Source: Azospirillum thermophilum (GTDB lineage Bacteria > Pseudomonadota > Alphaproteobacteria > Azospirillales > Azospirillaceae). From it: a DNA stretch of 64,000 nt. This document shows positions 35,339 through 44,090 of this stretch, piece by piece (the stretch's first letter is position 1; each line of letters begins with the position of its first letter). Position numbers and translations under genes: made by a program. The stretch is from the NCBI RefSeq assembly GCF_003130795.1, contig NZ_CP029352.1, positions 588,501 through 652,500 of the forward strand, read 5' to 3'. The notes under the pieces were generated by a model. That model was not told where the DNA came from. It did no database searches and saw only the letters and a program-made list of their open reading frames with translations.

Positions 35339-36082
35339 TCACACTGCGAGAGTGGAGGCCTCGCGCACGGCACGGTCCCACAGGGTGGTGCGTTCGAAAT
35401 GGAACTGCGCCTCGGGCAGGGCGGCGTTCTGGCCCAGCTTGCGCCGGATGGTGCGGAGCATCCGCCGGGCGTCGTCGCGCTTCTGGTCGAAGCGGCCGGT
35501 GGGCAGCCAGGCGCGGAAGGCCTCCAGTTCGCGCGCCGGCAGGCCGAGGTCGCCGGCCAGCCGCAGCATCCGGCCATAGCCGCGCTCGCGGTAGGGCAGC
35601 TCCTTGCCGATCGACTCCAGCCGGAAGCCGGTTTCGCGCGACAGCACCCCGTCGGCGACCGCGTCGGCCAGCGTGCGGCGGATGTTCACCATGGCTTCCG
35701 ACAGGGCGGGATAGCCGAGCTCGGCCGGCCCGTGGATGACCGCCACCTCGTCGTCGTCCTCCAGCCGGCCGTCGCGGTAGGCTTCGAAGATGGCGCCGAC
35801 GCCGATCATGCCGAAGGGATGCAGCTCCGCCGCGCGCAGCGCGCCCATGCTGGCGGCGCCGAAGACGGGGATGCCCTCGCGGATGGCGAACAGGATTTCC
35901 TTGTGCCAGACGGCCGGCACATTCTCGAAGAAGCCGTCGACGATGCCGATCGCCCCGGGCTTTTCGGCGCACAGGCGCAGCACGTCCCCCTGGGAGACGG
36001 GGGGCAGGTAGACGGCGTCCAGCTCGCGGGCCGCTTCCTCCTGCGGCAGGGTGGGGCCGAGGAAGACGTAGGTGGTGCTCAT
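35339..36082 (-). CDS. TfuA-like protein
   Basis: A 247-residue TfuA-domain protein. The N-terminal YVFLGPTLPQEEA and the core IPVFGAASMGALRAAEL and IFEAYRDGRLEDDDEVAV are the family hallmarks. TfuA was first found as needed for trifolitoxin production in Rhizobium. Beside YcaO it acts in thioamide formation: with YcaO in thioviridamide-type peptides and in thioglycine of methyl-CoM reductase, probably by delivering sulfide. The start codon overlaps the ycaO stop (ATGA type), so both proteins are made together. This tight pairing strongly supports a thioamidation role here. The target would be the small peptide gene upstream (inference). Confidence 0.88.
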   Translation of the reverse strand: MSTTYVFLGPTLPQEEAARELDAVYLPPVSQGDVLRLCAEKPGAIGIVDGFFENVPAVWHKEILFAIREGIPVFGAASMGALRAAELHPFGMIGVGAIFEAYRDGRLEDDDEVAVIHGPAELGYPALSEAMVNIRRTLADAVADGVLSRETGFRLESIGKELPYRERGYGRMLRLAGDLGLPARELEAFRAWLPTGRFDQKRDDARRMLRTIRRKLGQNAALPEAQFHFERTTLWDRAVREASTLAV

Positions 36083-37346
36083 GCCGCGGCCTCCGTGGCG
36101 AGGTCGATGATGCGGCGCCCCCGCTCGCCGATCAGATAGTCGGGGGAATCGTCCAGCCCCTCCAGCCCGGGGATGACGACGCGGACGACCGGGATGCCGA
36201 ACTCCGGCTTGGTCAGGTCGACCGCGACGGCCTCGGTGATGCCGGCGGCCTTCAGCCGGTCGATCTGGTGGCGCAGGTCGGCCTCGACGGTCGGGGTCGA
36301 GGCGGTGGGGCAGCGGGTGAAGTCGCGGGTGCCGGCGCTTCCGTCACCATCGCCCGCCAGCGGGCATAGCGCGAGGGGTCGAGGTGGCGGACATACTCCT
36401 CGCGCGGCATGTCGTCGCGCGCGCCGGCGATGAAGGTCAGGCGGCTCTGCGCCGCCTCGGTCAGGGCGCGGGACAGGGCGACCTCGCGCGAGACGTGGCA
36501 GCCCATGCCGGTGGCGGGCCGGACCGAGTGCTGCGGCAGCTCCTCCCGCTCGACGATGCGGCAGAGGAAGGCGGGCAGGCCGATGTCGCTGGTGATCTCC
36601 CACACGCCGACCTCGATCCCGGCGGAGTCGAAGCGGTCGAGCAGGGAACGGCAGACGGGATCCTCCACGCTGTCGAGCGCGATGCGGCTGGCGGCCTGGG
36701 CGGCGGGCCCGGACAGGTGCCAGAGGGTGGTGGCGTCGCGCTCCACCAGTTCGGTGATGGCGTGGCTGACGGCCTCCAGCCTGTGGTTGCCGGAGGCGAG
36801 GCCGTTGGAGCCGGCCATGAAGCAGCCCTGGCCCGGCGCCATCGGGGCGGCGAAGTTCAGGTGGACCATCTCGAACGGCACCCACCTGGGGCCGCCGCCG
36901 ATCAGATCCTCGCCCTCGATCCACAGGATCGGGGTGTGCGGGGTATAGGCGCTGCCGGCCAGACGCGGCAGGCGGTCGACGTCGACCACCGGATGGGTCC
37001 AGCGCAGCTCCTCGAAGCTGGCGAACTTCAGCGGCAGCGTGATCCGCTCCGCATGGTAGCTCTCGATCGATTCCATGACGCCCGAGGCCTTGGCGGCGGC
37101 CAGCGTCACGCCCTTGCCCTGCGAGACCGAGATGGAGCGCGAGTTGGGCCGGGTCACCATCACCACGGGGATCCCGACGGTGTCGAGCCCGGTGACGTTG
37201 GCCACCCGCGTGATTCCCATCACCGGCAGGAACGGCTGCACGCGCGCCAGCGTCTGTTCCGGCGCCATCACCCGGTGGGTGCCCGTGGTGTGGGCCTTAA
37301 CCGCGTCGGCCGCGGCGGTGCGGACATCGATCAGGTCGAAGGGCAT
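36079..37346 (-). CDS. YcaO-domain cyclodehydratase/thioamide synthetase, frameshifted
   Basis: ATP-dependent peptide-backbone-activating enzyme, about 422 residues with one base restored. All YcaO nucleotide/Mg motifs are present: SVSQGKGVTLAAAKASGVME plus SIESYHAE (residues about 74-100), NGLASGNHRLEAVSHAITEL with VERD (181-204), and the Q/R motif RALTEAAQSR (293-302). Near 36331-36338 one G/C is missing. With it the frame runs on as GTRDFTRCPTAS through PEFGIPVVRVVIPGLEG, a normal YcaO C-terminus, to a stop at 36079-36081. As written it ends at 36252 with about 27 wrong residues. The TfuA partner overlaps its stop. The 65-residue protein encoded upstream is the likely substrate. Confidence 0.9.
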
Positions 37347-37393
37347 CGCGGCTTACTCGTCCTGCGAAGGGGCGGGGGAAGGCGGGACCGGGT

Positions 37394-37431
37394 CCGTGGC
37401 CGGCCGATGATGACGCCACCGGCCGCCACGG
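37394..37431. promoter_or_regulatory. Intercistronic stem-loop between peptide gene and ycaO
   Basis: Arms of 11 bp (ccgtgg plus cggcc, with one bulged C, pairing with ggccg plus ccacgg) and a 15-base loop lie in the 98-bp gap. No U-tract follows on the minus strand. Such structures after RiPP precursor genes often protect the short precursor mRNA or limit read-through, giving more precursor than enzyme. Confidence 0.5.
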
Positions 37432-37444
37432 TCCGATCGGGTAC

Positions 37445-37642
37445 TCAGGCGCCGGGGGTGATGCTCATGCGGCCCGACTCATGGTCGATCGTGTCGAACG
37501 AGGGCTGGTCGCCGGCACGCTTCGCAGGGGTGGCGGCCGTGCCGCCCATGTCGGCCACGACGGACACGCCGCCGTTGGAGATGGCATACAGCCGGCCGTC
37601 GGCGCCACGCATGGTCAGGGTCTGGGAAACGTTCGTGTTCAT
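37445..37642 (-). CDS. 65-residue small protein, candidate RiPP precursor
   Basis: I do not recognise a known family. The protein begins MNTNVSQTLTMRGADGRLYAIS, has Gly-rich points at GG24-25 and GG33-34, and ends ESGRMSITPGA. It has no Cys, no signal peptide and no membrane segment, and is rich in Gly, Ala, Ser and Thr. Translation is well supported by an aaaggag site 7 bases before the ATG. It is the first gene before ycaO and tfuA, exactly where precursor peptides are found. The N-terminal part could be a leader and the C-terminal Ser/Thr/Gly tail a core with thioamides, but the cleavage point cannot be seen. A Crp-type site lies 59 bp upstream of its start. Confidence 0.7.
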   Translation of the reverse strand: MNTNVSQTLTMRGADGRLYAISNGGVSVVADMGGTAATPAKRAGDQPSFDTIDHESGRMSITPGA

Positions 37643-37700
37643 GATTGCTCCTTTCGATGCGACAGTGACGTAATTCTTCGAGGTCGAAGGGCTTTCGCGC

Positions 37701-37716
37701 TGTGAAGTGCTTCACA
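37701..37716. promoter_or_regulatory. Perfect Crp-type box TGTGA-N6-TCACA
   Basis: The 16-bp sequence tgtgaag-tg-cttcaca is a perfect 7-bp inverted repeat and an exact TGTGA-N6-TCACA consensus. It lies in the divergent region between the small peptide gene (start 37642) and an RHH gene (start 37790). A Crp/Fnr-family protein with a fitting recognition helix is encoded 2.4 kb away in the same cluster. Confidence 0.7.
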
Positions 37717-37789
37717 TCCCAGCCGGCCCGGCCCGCGCTAGATGTGCTCCGTGAAACAGTTTGCCGGATCGGGGCAGGAGGCCGGGATC

Positions 37790-38083
37790 ATGCATGCGCA
37801 GAAAAAGGCGATGGAGGCTGGCGCCGCCAAGGCTGGCTTATCCGCGCTGATGTCCTGGCCCGTCATGGTGTCGCGGACGGTTTCCCTCGGCAGCCGCATG
37901 GCCACGGTGAGGCTTGAGCACGTCGTTTGGGAGGGGTTGGACGAGATCGCCCAGCGGGAAGGCCGGCCGGTCAAGGATCTGTGTCAGGAACTGGACGGTT
38001 CGAGGTCCGATGCGACGCCGCTGACCAGTGCGATCCGCAGTTACGTGCTCGACTACTTCCGTCGTTCCGAAGCGGCCGATTGA
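37790..38083 (+). CDS. Ribbon-helix-helix (RHH_4-type) protein
   Basis: A 97-residue small protein. VSRTVSLGSRMATVRLEHVVWEGLDEIAQREGRPVKDLCQEL is the RHH_4 core (strand, then two helices), and PLTSAIRSYVLDYFRR the last helix. The ATG at 37790 follows aggagg at 7 bp; an upstream ATG at 37742 has no such site. It is transcribed away from the peptide-ycaO-tfuA genes and shares their intergenic region with the Crp box. It is paralogous to the protein at 34071. It may bind DNA as a dimer; target unknown. Confidence 0.82.
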   Translation: MHAQKKAMEAGAAKAGLSALMSWPVMVSRTVSLGSRMATVRLEHVVWEGLDEIAQREGRPVKDLCQELDGSRSDATPLTSAIRSYVLDYFRRSEAAD

Positions 38084-38117
38084 GAGCCCGAAGGCTCTGC
38101 TTCAGGACCATTGTGGT

Positions 38118-41100
38118 TCAGGACAGCGAAAACACGCGTTCCGTCAACAGGCGTTCGCACTGCTGTTGAAGCGGCTTCATTGCAAGACGCGTGGCAAGAT
38201 CCAGCGCGCGTCTGGCCATGGTTTCCCCATCGGAGTCGCCGCGGCCGGAAAACCGTCGGCGATACTTGGCGATGAGGAACATCGCCCTCGCCTCATACAC
38301 GTGCTGTCCTGTTGAAACCGCGCTCTCGAAGGCATCCTGGGCGAGTGCAGCAGCTTTCTCCAGGTCGCCAATCTCCGCCAAAGCCTCGGCGTACCAGAGC
38401 TGGACCTGGGCAAAGCTGACACGAGGGTGGATGCGGTCGAACTGGTGGGACTGCCGCCCGAAACTGCGGAAGCTCTCATCGAAGAGCTTGAGCCCCTCGG
38501 CGTGCTGCCCGCTCTTGACACGGGCAAGAGCCAATCCGCCACAGATCAGCGGACGCCAAAGGGGAGAGCGGATCCCGTCGCACATCAGAAGAGCATATTC
38601 CAAGGGCGGAACGGCTTGATCGTGATGTTCACGGATCAGATTGACCCAGCCCAGGTGTGCGTTCGCGAAAAGCTGCGAGAACGCATGTCCGCTATCCATC
38701 GCGGCTTCAAGTCCTTTCCGAGCCGAAGCGAGCGCCTGGTCGTTCCGGCCGATCTCCGCATAGCATCGCGCGATGATGCTGTTGTAATGCACGAGCGCGA
38801 CGGTCGCCAATCCGTAGCGGCTGTAGGAACGATCCTGCATCAACTGGACGCCCGCGGTGTCGAGCGCGTGGATCGCTTCCAGGAAATGCCCCTTGTCCGC
38901 CTGAATGCCGCCGAGCCGCAGCGTCAATTGGATGCGGGTCTGCCTGTCGTTGCGGCTGTCAAGGACGGTGAGTGCTTCCCGACACAGGCTGATGCCCGTG
39001 TCGACTTCGGCGAATGCCCAGGAGAAGGAGGCCAGCATCGAGGAGGTCCGGGCGAGTCTGACCAGGTCTTTCTGTTGAAGGGACAGGTCGCGTGCCCGGG
39101 TCAGATGGTCATGCACGTTCACCGCGCCACGCGGCAGCATGCTGCGGGGCAGAGCGATCAGCAGATCGATCGTGCGAAGCGTGTTCCTCCGGGTGTCCGG
39201 CAGATTGTGGATGGAGGAGATCGCCTTCCGGTAGAAGTCGCTCGCGTCCTCCAGCCGCGACCGCTCCTCCGCCCGCTGGCCGGCCCGGCGGCCGAAGGCA
39301 TAGGCGATGGGCCAGTCCTCCGCCATGAAGGCGTGGTAGGCGGTCAGCTCGACCCGGTTGGGCAGGTCGGAGTCGCGCCGCGTCCGCAGCGCGGCGACCA
39401 GCTGCACGTGCATCGCCTTGCGGTCGCCCTTGGTCAGGGTGACATAGGCGACCTCGCGGATCAGGGCGTGACGGAACACATATTCCAGGTTCGGCAGCAG
39501 GCGGGCGCGCGCCACGAACCCCGCCTGTTCGAGATAGGCGAGCTGGTCGGCCAGCGCCGTCTCCGGCACCGCGCGGAGGACCTGGAGAAGGCCGACGTCG
39601 AAGGTGTTCCCAACCACCGCGGCGCGCATCAGCACGCGGCGCGGGTCGCTGTCCAGCAGGTCGATCCGCGCGGCGAGCAGGCCGTGGACCGAGCGGGGAA
39701 GGCGCAGCGTCACCTCGTCCTTGACCAGCCGGAAGGCGCCGGGGCCGCCGGTGATGTCGCCGGCCGCCTCCATGGTGCGTAGCGTTTCCTCCAGATAGAG
39801 CGGCACGCCCTGGCTGCGGTCGGACACCCGCGACTTCAGCTCGGCCAGCGAGGGATCGTCGCCCAGCCAGTGGTCGAGGAAGCGCCGCGCCTCCTCGGTG
39901 TCGAGTGCGCCGAGCTCGATCCGGCGGGCGATCCGCGGCTCGACCCAGCCCTCCGGACCGCTGCTGGCGGCCCCGAGCGAGGGCGGGCGGGAGGTCGCCA
40001 GAAGCAGGACCGGGCAGCCGCCGGACACCGCCCTGGCCGGGCCGGACAGGGCGGCGGCCAGCATGTCGAGAAAGCGCACCATGACCGGCCGCGCCCAGTG
40101 GGCGTCCTCGACCAGGATCATCAGGCAGCGTCCCTGGCAGGCCGTGACGGCGAAGAGCACCGCGGCCACCAGCCCCTCGACCGCGAGCGTCATGCGCTGG
40201 GCGGGATCGAGGCCGCTCCACAGCGGGTCCTCCGCCGGCAGGCCGAACAGGCCGCGCACCGCGTCGCCGGCGAGGCGCCCCCCGGCAGCGTCCGCGGCGG
40301 CGGCGAGCTGGGCCGGCGCCTCGCCGTCGGTGCGGCCGGACAGGTGGATGGCGAGGCTCTGGGCCACCGCCTCCAGATCCTCGGGGTCGCCCAGGCGGCG
40401 GATCGGCATCTGCGGCCATTGCAGCAGGCCCCAGCTCCGCGTCCGCTCGTCCCGCAGCAGCTCGCTCACCAGCCGCGACTTGCCGATGCCGGCCTCGCCG
40501 CGCAGCATCAGCACCTGGGGCGAGCCGCGCTCCACCGCCGCCGCGAGGTCGAACAGCGCCTGCAGTTCCACCTCCCGCCCGACCAGCGGCGCGGTGGTGG
40601 AGGCCATCAGGTCGGTGGCGGTCCGCCGGACGGCGCGCGCCCCCTCCAGGATGTAGGCGGAGATCGGCGGCGCGTCGGGCGCCAGCTTCAGGCTGCCCGC
40701 CGGGCTGACCGTCAGTCCGACCGGGACGAGGTCGAGCGTGTCGCGGCTGAGCTGCGCGCTGTTGGTATCGGCCCGCTGCTGAAGCTTGGCCGCGACATGG
40801 ACGCATTCGCCGACGGTGCGGTAGTCCGCCCAGACGCCATTGGTCACCACCTGGGCCACCGCGTCGCCCGAATCGATGCCGAGCCGGACGCGGAAGCCGG
40901 GAACCGGGGAATCGACGGTGGCGCGGATGATGTCCTGCGCCGCGAGGCAGGCGCGCAGCGCGTGGTCCTCCTTGGCGTCGGGGCGCCGAACACGGCCATG
41001 AAGCCGTCGCCGAGAAGCTGCGACACCATGCCGTCGTAGCGGGCGACCGCTTCGACCAGGATGTTCAGGATGGTCAGCAGCCCCTCGTCGGCATCCTCCG

Positions 41101-41257
41101 GATCGCGACCGACGACCATGGCGGAGGAATTGACGATGTCGACGAAGAGAATGGTGAGGAGCTTGCGCTCAGGACCCTTGCCGCGCCCGGCCCAGCGCGC
41201 GGCCTGGGCGGCCGATAAGCCGCTTGTCCCGACCAGCATTCTCTGTGCGTCCGCCAT
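38118..41257 (-). CDS. Class III cyclase-AAA-TPR multidomain protein, frameshifted
   Basis: A large signalling protein, about 1046 residues with one base restored. The N-terminal class III nucleotide cyclase domain (about 45-210) keeps both metal Asp (LLTILFVDIVNSS and LLGDGFMAVFGAP). The later catalytic region reads DYRTVGECVHVAAKL, where His and Lys replace the usual transition-state Asn and Arg, so activity is uncertain. A STAND/AAA ATPase follows (LRGEAGIGKSRLV, Walker A; MILVEDAHW, Walker B), then many TPR-like helices to the end. One C/G is missing at 40980-40983; restoring it joins GAPDAKEDHALRAC to the downstream frame. ATG 41257 has a G-rich upstream site; 41302 is an alternative. 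Confidence 0.82.
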
Positions 41258-41390
41258 CCCGACCCCCCCGCGGACTGTGCGCGGGCATATTAGAGCATGC
41301 ATTTGGCGGTTTGTGGATACCCAAGGGGCGTAGATCCGATTCTTTTTCCCGCACCGAGAATATTACATACGTCTATATGCTCATATGACG
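41258..41390. other. AT-rich intergenic stretch upstream of the cyclase gene
   Basis: The segment holds a low-GC part (about 41335-41395, with attacatacgtctatatgc-like sequence). It lies upstream of the minus-strand cyclase gene, whose promoter it probably contains, and downstream of ilvD. No further gene is visible. Confidence 0.45.
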
Positions 41391-41423
41391 AAAAAAAGAG
41401 CGCCGGCTGTGCGCGCGACGCTC
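41391..41423 (-). terminator. Rho-independent terminator of ilvD
   Basis: On the minus strand a GC-rich stem closed by gagcg / cgctc is followed by a run of seven T residues. It is about 90 bp after the corrected ilvD stop. Confidence 0.75.
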
Positions 41424-41515
41424 GTCCGGATTGTCCGGCCCGCTGGAAAACGGAAGCGACTCGATATTGTTCCGGCTCTTGTGTCCGCAATCCGGGCCGC
41501 TTCCCTCCTTGGCGG

Positions 41516-43380
41516 TCAGCGGGCGACCGTGATGCCTTCGACCTGGCTGACGTCGCGCACGGCGCCGCGGTCGGCGCTGGTCGTCATTGCCGCGTAGGCG
41601 CGCAAGGCCGGGGACACGACGCGCTGGCGGCCGGCCGGCTTCCAGGCCGCGGCCCCCTGGCGTTCATGGCGTCGCGGCGGCGCTGCAGTTCCTCGTCCGG
41701 CACGGCGAGGCGGATGGAGCGGTTCGGGATGTCGATCTCGATCCGGTCGCCTTCCTCGACCAGCCCGATGGCGCCGCCGGCCGCCGCCTCCGGCGAGGCA
41801 TGGCCGATCGACAGGCCGGAGGTGCCGCCGGAGAAGCGGCCGTCGGTGACCAGGGCGCAGGCCTTGCCCAGCCCCTTCGACTTCAGGTAGCTGGTCGGGT
41901 AGAGCATCTCCTGCATGCCGGGACCGCCGCGCGGGCCTTCATAGCGGATGACGACGACGTCGCCGGCCTTCACCTTGTCGCCCAGGATGCCTTCCACCGC
42001 CGCATCCTGGCTCTCGAACACGCGGGCCGGGCCGGAGAAGGTGAGGATGGAGGCGTCGACGCCCGCCGTCTTCACGATGCAGCCCTTCTCGGCGATGTTG
42101 CCGAACAGCACGGCGAGGCCGCCGTCCTTGCTGAAGGCATGCCCGACGCTGCGGATGACGCCCGTCTCGCGGTCGAGGTCGAGCTCCGGCCAGCGCTTTT
42201 CCTGGCTGAAGGCGATGGTGGTCGGGATGCCGCCGGGTGCGGCCTTGTAGAGGGTGTGGACCGACGCGTCGCCGGTGCGCTTCACGTCCCAGCGGTCGAT
42301 CGCCTCGCCCAGCGTGCGGGAATGGACGGTGGCGACGTCGCGGTGCAGCAGGCCGCCGCGGTCGAGCTCGCCCAGGATGCCGAAGATGCCGCCGGCGCGG
42401 TGCACGTCCTCGATATGGACGTCGGGGACCGCCGGGGCGACCTTGCAGATGTTGGGAACGCGGCGCGACAGCCGGTCGATGTCGGCCATGGTGAAGTCGA
42501 CCCCGCCTTCCTGCGCGGCCGCCAGCAGGTGCAGCACCGTGTTGGTCGAGCCGCCCATGGCGATGTCCAGCGTCATGGCGTTCTCGAAGGCCTGGAAGGT
42601 GGCGATGCCGCGCGGCAGGGCCGTCGCGTCATCCTCCTGGTACCAGCGGCGGCACAGCTCCACCGCCATGCGGCCGGCGGCGAGGAACAGCTCCCTGCGG
42701 TCGGCATGGGTGGCGACGATGGTGCCGTTGCCGGGCAGCGAGAGGCCCAGCGCCTCGGTCAGGCAGTTCATGGAGTTGGCGGTGAACATGCCCGAGCAGG
42801 AGCCGCAGGTCGGGCAGGCGCCGCGCTCCATCTCCGCCGCCTCCTCGTCGGTGACGGTCGGGTCGGCGGCGGCGACCATGGCGTCGATCAGGTCCACCGC
42901 CCTGGTCTTGCCGCGCCAGTTGACCTTGCCGGCCTCCATCGGGCCGCCGGACACGAAGACGGCCGGGATGTTCAGCCGCATCGCCGCCATCAGCATGCCC
43001 GGGGTGATCTTGTCGCAGTTGGAGATGCAGACGAGCGCGTCGGCGCAATGGGCGTTGGCCATGTATTCCACCGCGTCGGCGATCAGCTCGCGCGAGGGCA
43101 GGCTGTAGAGCATGCCGTCATGGCCCATGGCGATGCCGTCGTCCACCGCGATGGTGTTGAACTCCTTGGCGACGCCGCCGGCCTTCTCGATCTCGCGCGC
43201 CACGAGCTGGCCGAGATCCTTCAGGTGGACATGGCCGGGGACGAACTGCGTGAAGGAGTTGGCGATCGCGATGATCGGCTTGCCGAAGTCGCCGTCCTTC
43301 ATGCCGGTGGCGCGCCACAGGCCGCGGGCGCCCGCCATGTTGCGGCCGTGGGTGGACGTGCGGGAGCGATAGTGCGGCAT
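41516..43380 (-). CDS. ilvD: Dihydroxy-acid dehydratase, 3'-end frameshift
   Basis: Fe-S dehydratase of branched-chain amino-acid biosynthesis, about 621 residues when corrected. It contains [39 protein letters not shown] (cluster Cys) and [22 protein letters not shown]. Near 41653-41657 one G is missing on the minus strand (AGGGGGCC). With it the C-terminus reads AAAWKPA and then [20 protein letters not shown], as in other IlvD, to a stop at 41516-41518. As written it ends at 41584. Start ATG 43380 ([21 protein letters not shown]) is canonical. Because the gene is needed for prototrophy, an error in the sequence is the likeliest cause. Confidence 0.93.
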
Positions 43381-43510
43381 GACGGAATCCTCGGTCGGCG
43401 CGACAGTTTCAGGATGAAAGGGGCCTGAGATTAGCAATCCTGTGACCCCGGCGCCAGAGCCACGTCCACCGCGACGGACAGCCATGCGTGCGGCGTCGTT
43501 GCCGATCATG

Positions 43511-43549
43511 AGCATGCTTATTAACTCAGCGACATGGTAAGCAGGCTTA
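43511..43549. promoter_or_regulatory. Candidate MarR operator region
   Basis: Just upstream of the MarR gene lie the palindromes agcatgct (43511-43518) and taagc-ag-gctta (43538-43549), with gcttat repeated in direct orientation. Location and symmetry fit autoregulation of the MarR-emrA-emrB operon. Confidence 0.5.
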
Positions 43550-43562
43550 TGATGTGCCCGTC

Positions 43563-44090
43563 ATGACCGTCCCGACCGATCCGGTTCCGCCGCCCACGCT
43601 GGGCGCCCTGCTCAACGACACGGCGCGCCTGATGCGCCGGCGCTTCGACCAGTGCGCCCGCCATCTCGGCCTGACCCGCGCGCAATGGAATGTCATCGCG
43701 ATGCTCAGCCGCTGCGAGGGCATCCATCAGGCCGGCCTCGCCGATCTGCTGGAGGTGGAGCCGATCACGCTCTGCCGCCTGGTCGACCGGATGGAGGAGG
43801 GGGGCTGGGTCGAACGCCGGCCCGACCCGAACGACCGGCGCGCCCGGCGGCTGTTCATGACGGACAAGGCCCGCTCCGTGCTCCAGCAGGCCCGCGACAT
43901 CGCCTCCGGCGTCTATGCCGAGGCGCTGGAGGGGCTGCCGCCGGAGACCGAGCGGCAGATGATCGCCATCCTTTCGCACATGCGCGCCAACCTGGCCGAC
44001 CGCCGCAGCCCGACCGCCGCAGCGACCAGCGCGGCGGCGGAGCCCCGGCCCGGACGCGCCGACCCACCCTTCTTGCAGGACACTCCATGA
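43563..44090 (+). CDS. MarR-family regulator of an efflux operon
   Basis: A 175-residue MarR protein. LTRAQWNVIAMLSRCEGIHQAGLADLLEVEPITLCRLVDRMEEGGWVERRPDPNDRRARRLFMT spans the complete HTH and wing with the DRR motif. The C-terminal tail is Ala/Arg-rich and low in complexity. Its TGA overlaps the ATG of the membrane-fusion gene, so it is co-translated with the pump it probably represses. Inducers are unknown but are usually phenolic or lipophilic compounds in this arrangement. Confidence 0.9.
   Translation: MTVPTDPVPPPTLGALLNDTARLMRRRFDQCARHLGLTRAQWNVIAMLSRCEGIHQAGLADLLEVEPITLCRLVDRMEEGGWVERRPDPNDRRARRLFMTDKARSVLQQARDIASGVYAEALEGLPPETERQMIAILSHMRANLADRRSPTAAATSAAAEPRPGRADPPFLQDTP

Noticed and set aside
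37702..37917. A 71-codon plus-strand frame beginning inside the Crp-type box
   Set aside because: It overlaps the RHH gene in another frame, has no ribosome-binding site, and its start lies in the palindrome.
41385..41597. A 70-codon plus-strand frame starting MTKKRAPAVRATLVRI
   Set aside because: Starts in the ilvD terminator and runs antisense into the ilvD 3' end; no ribosome-binding site and no family.
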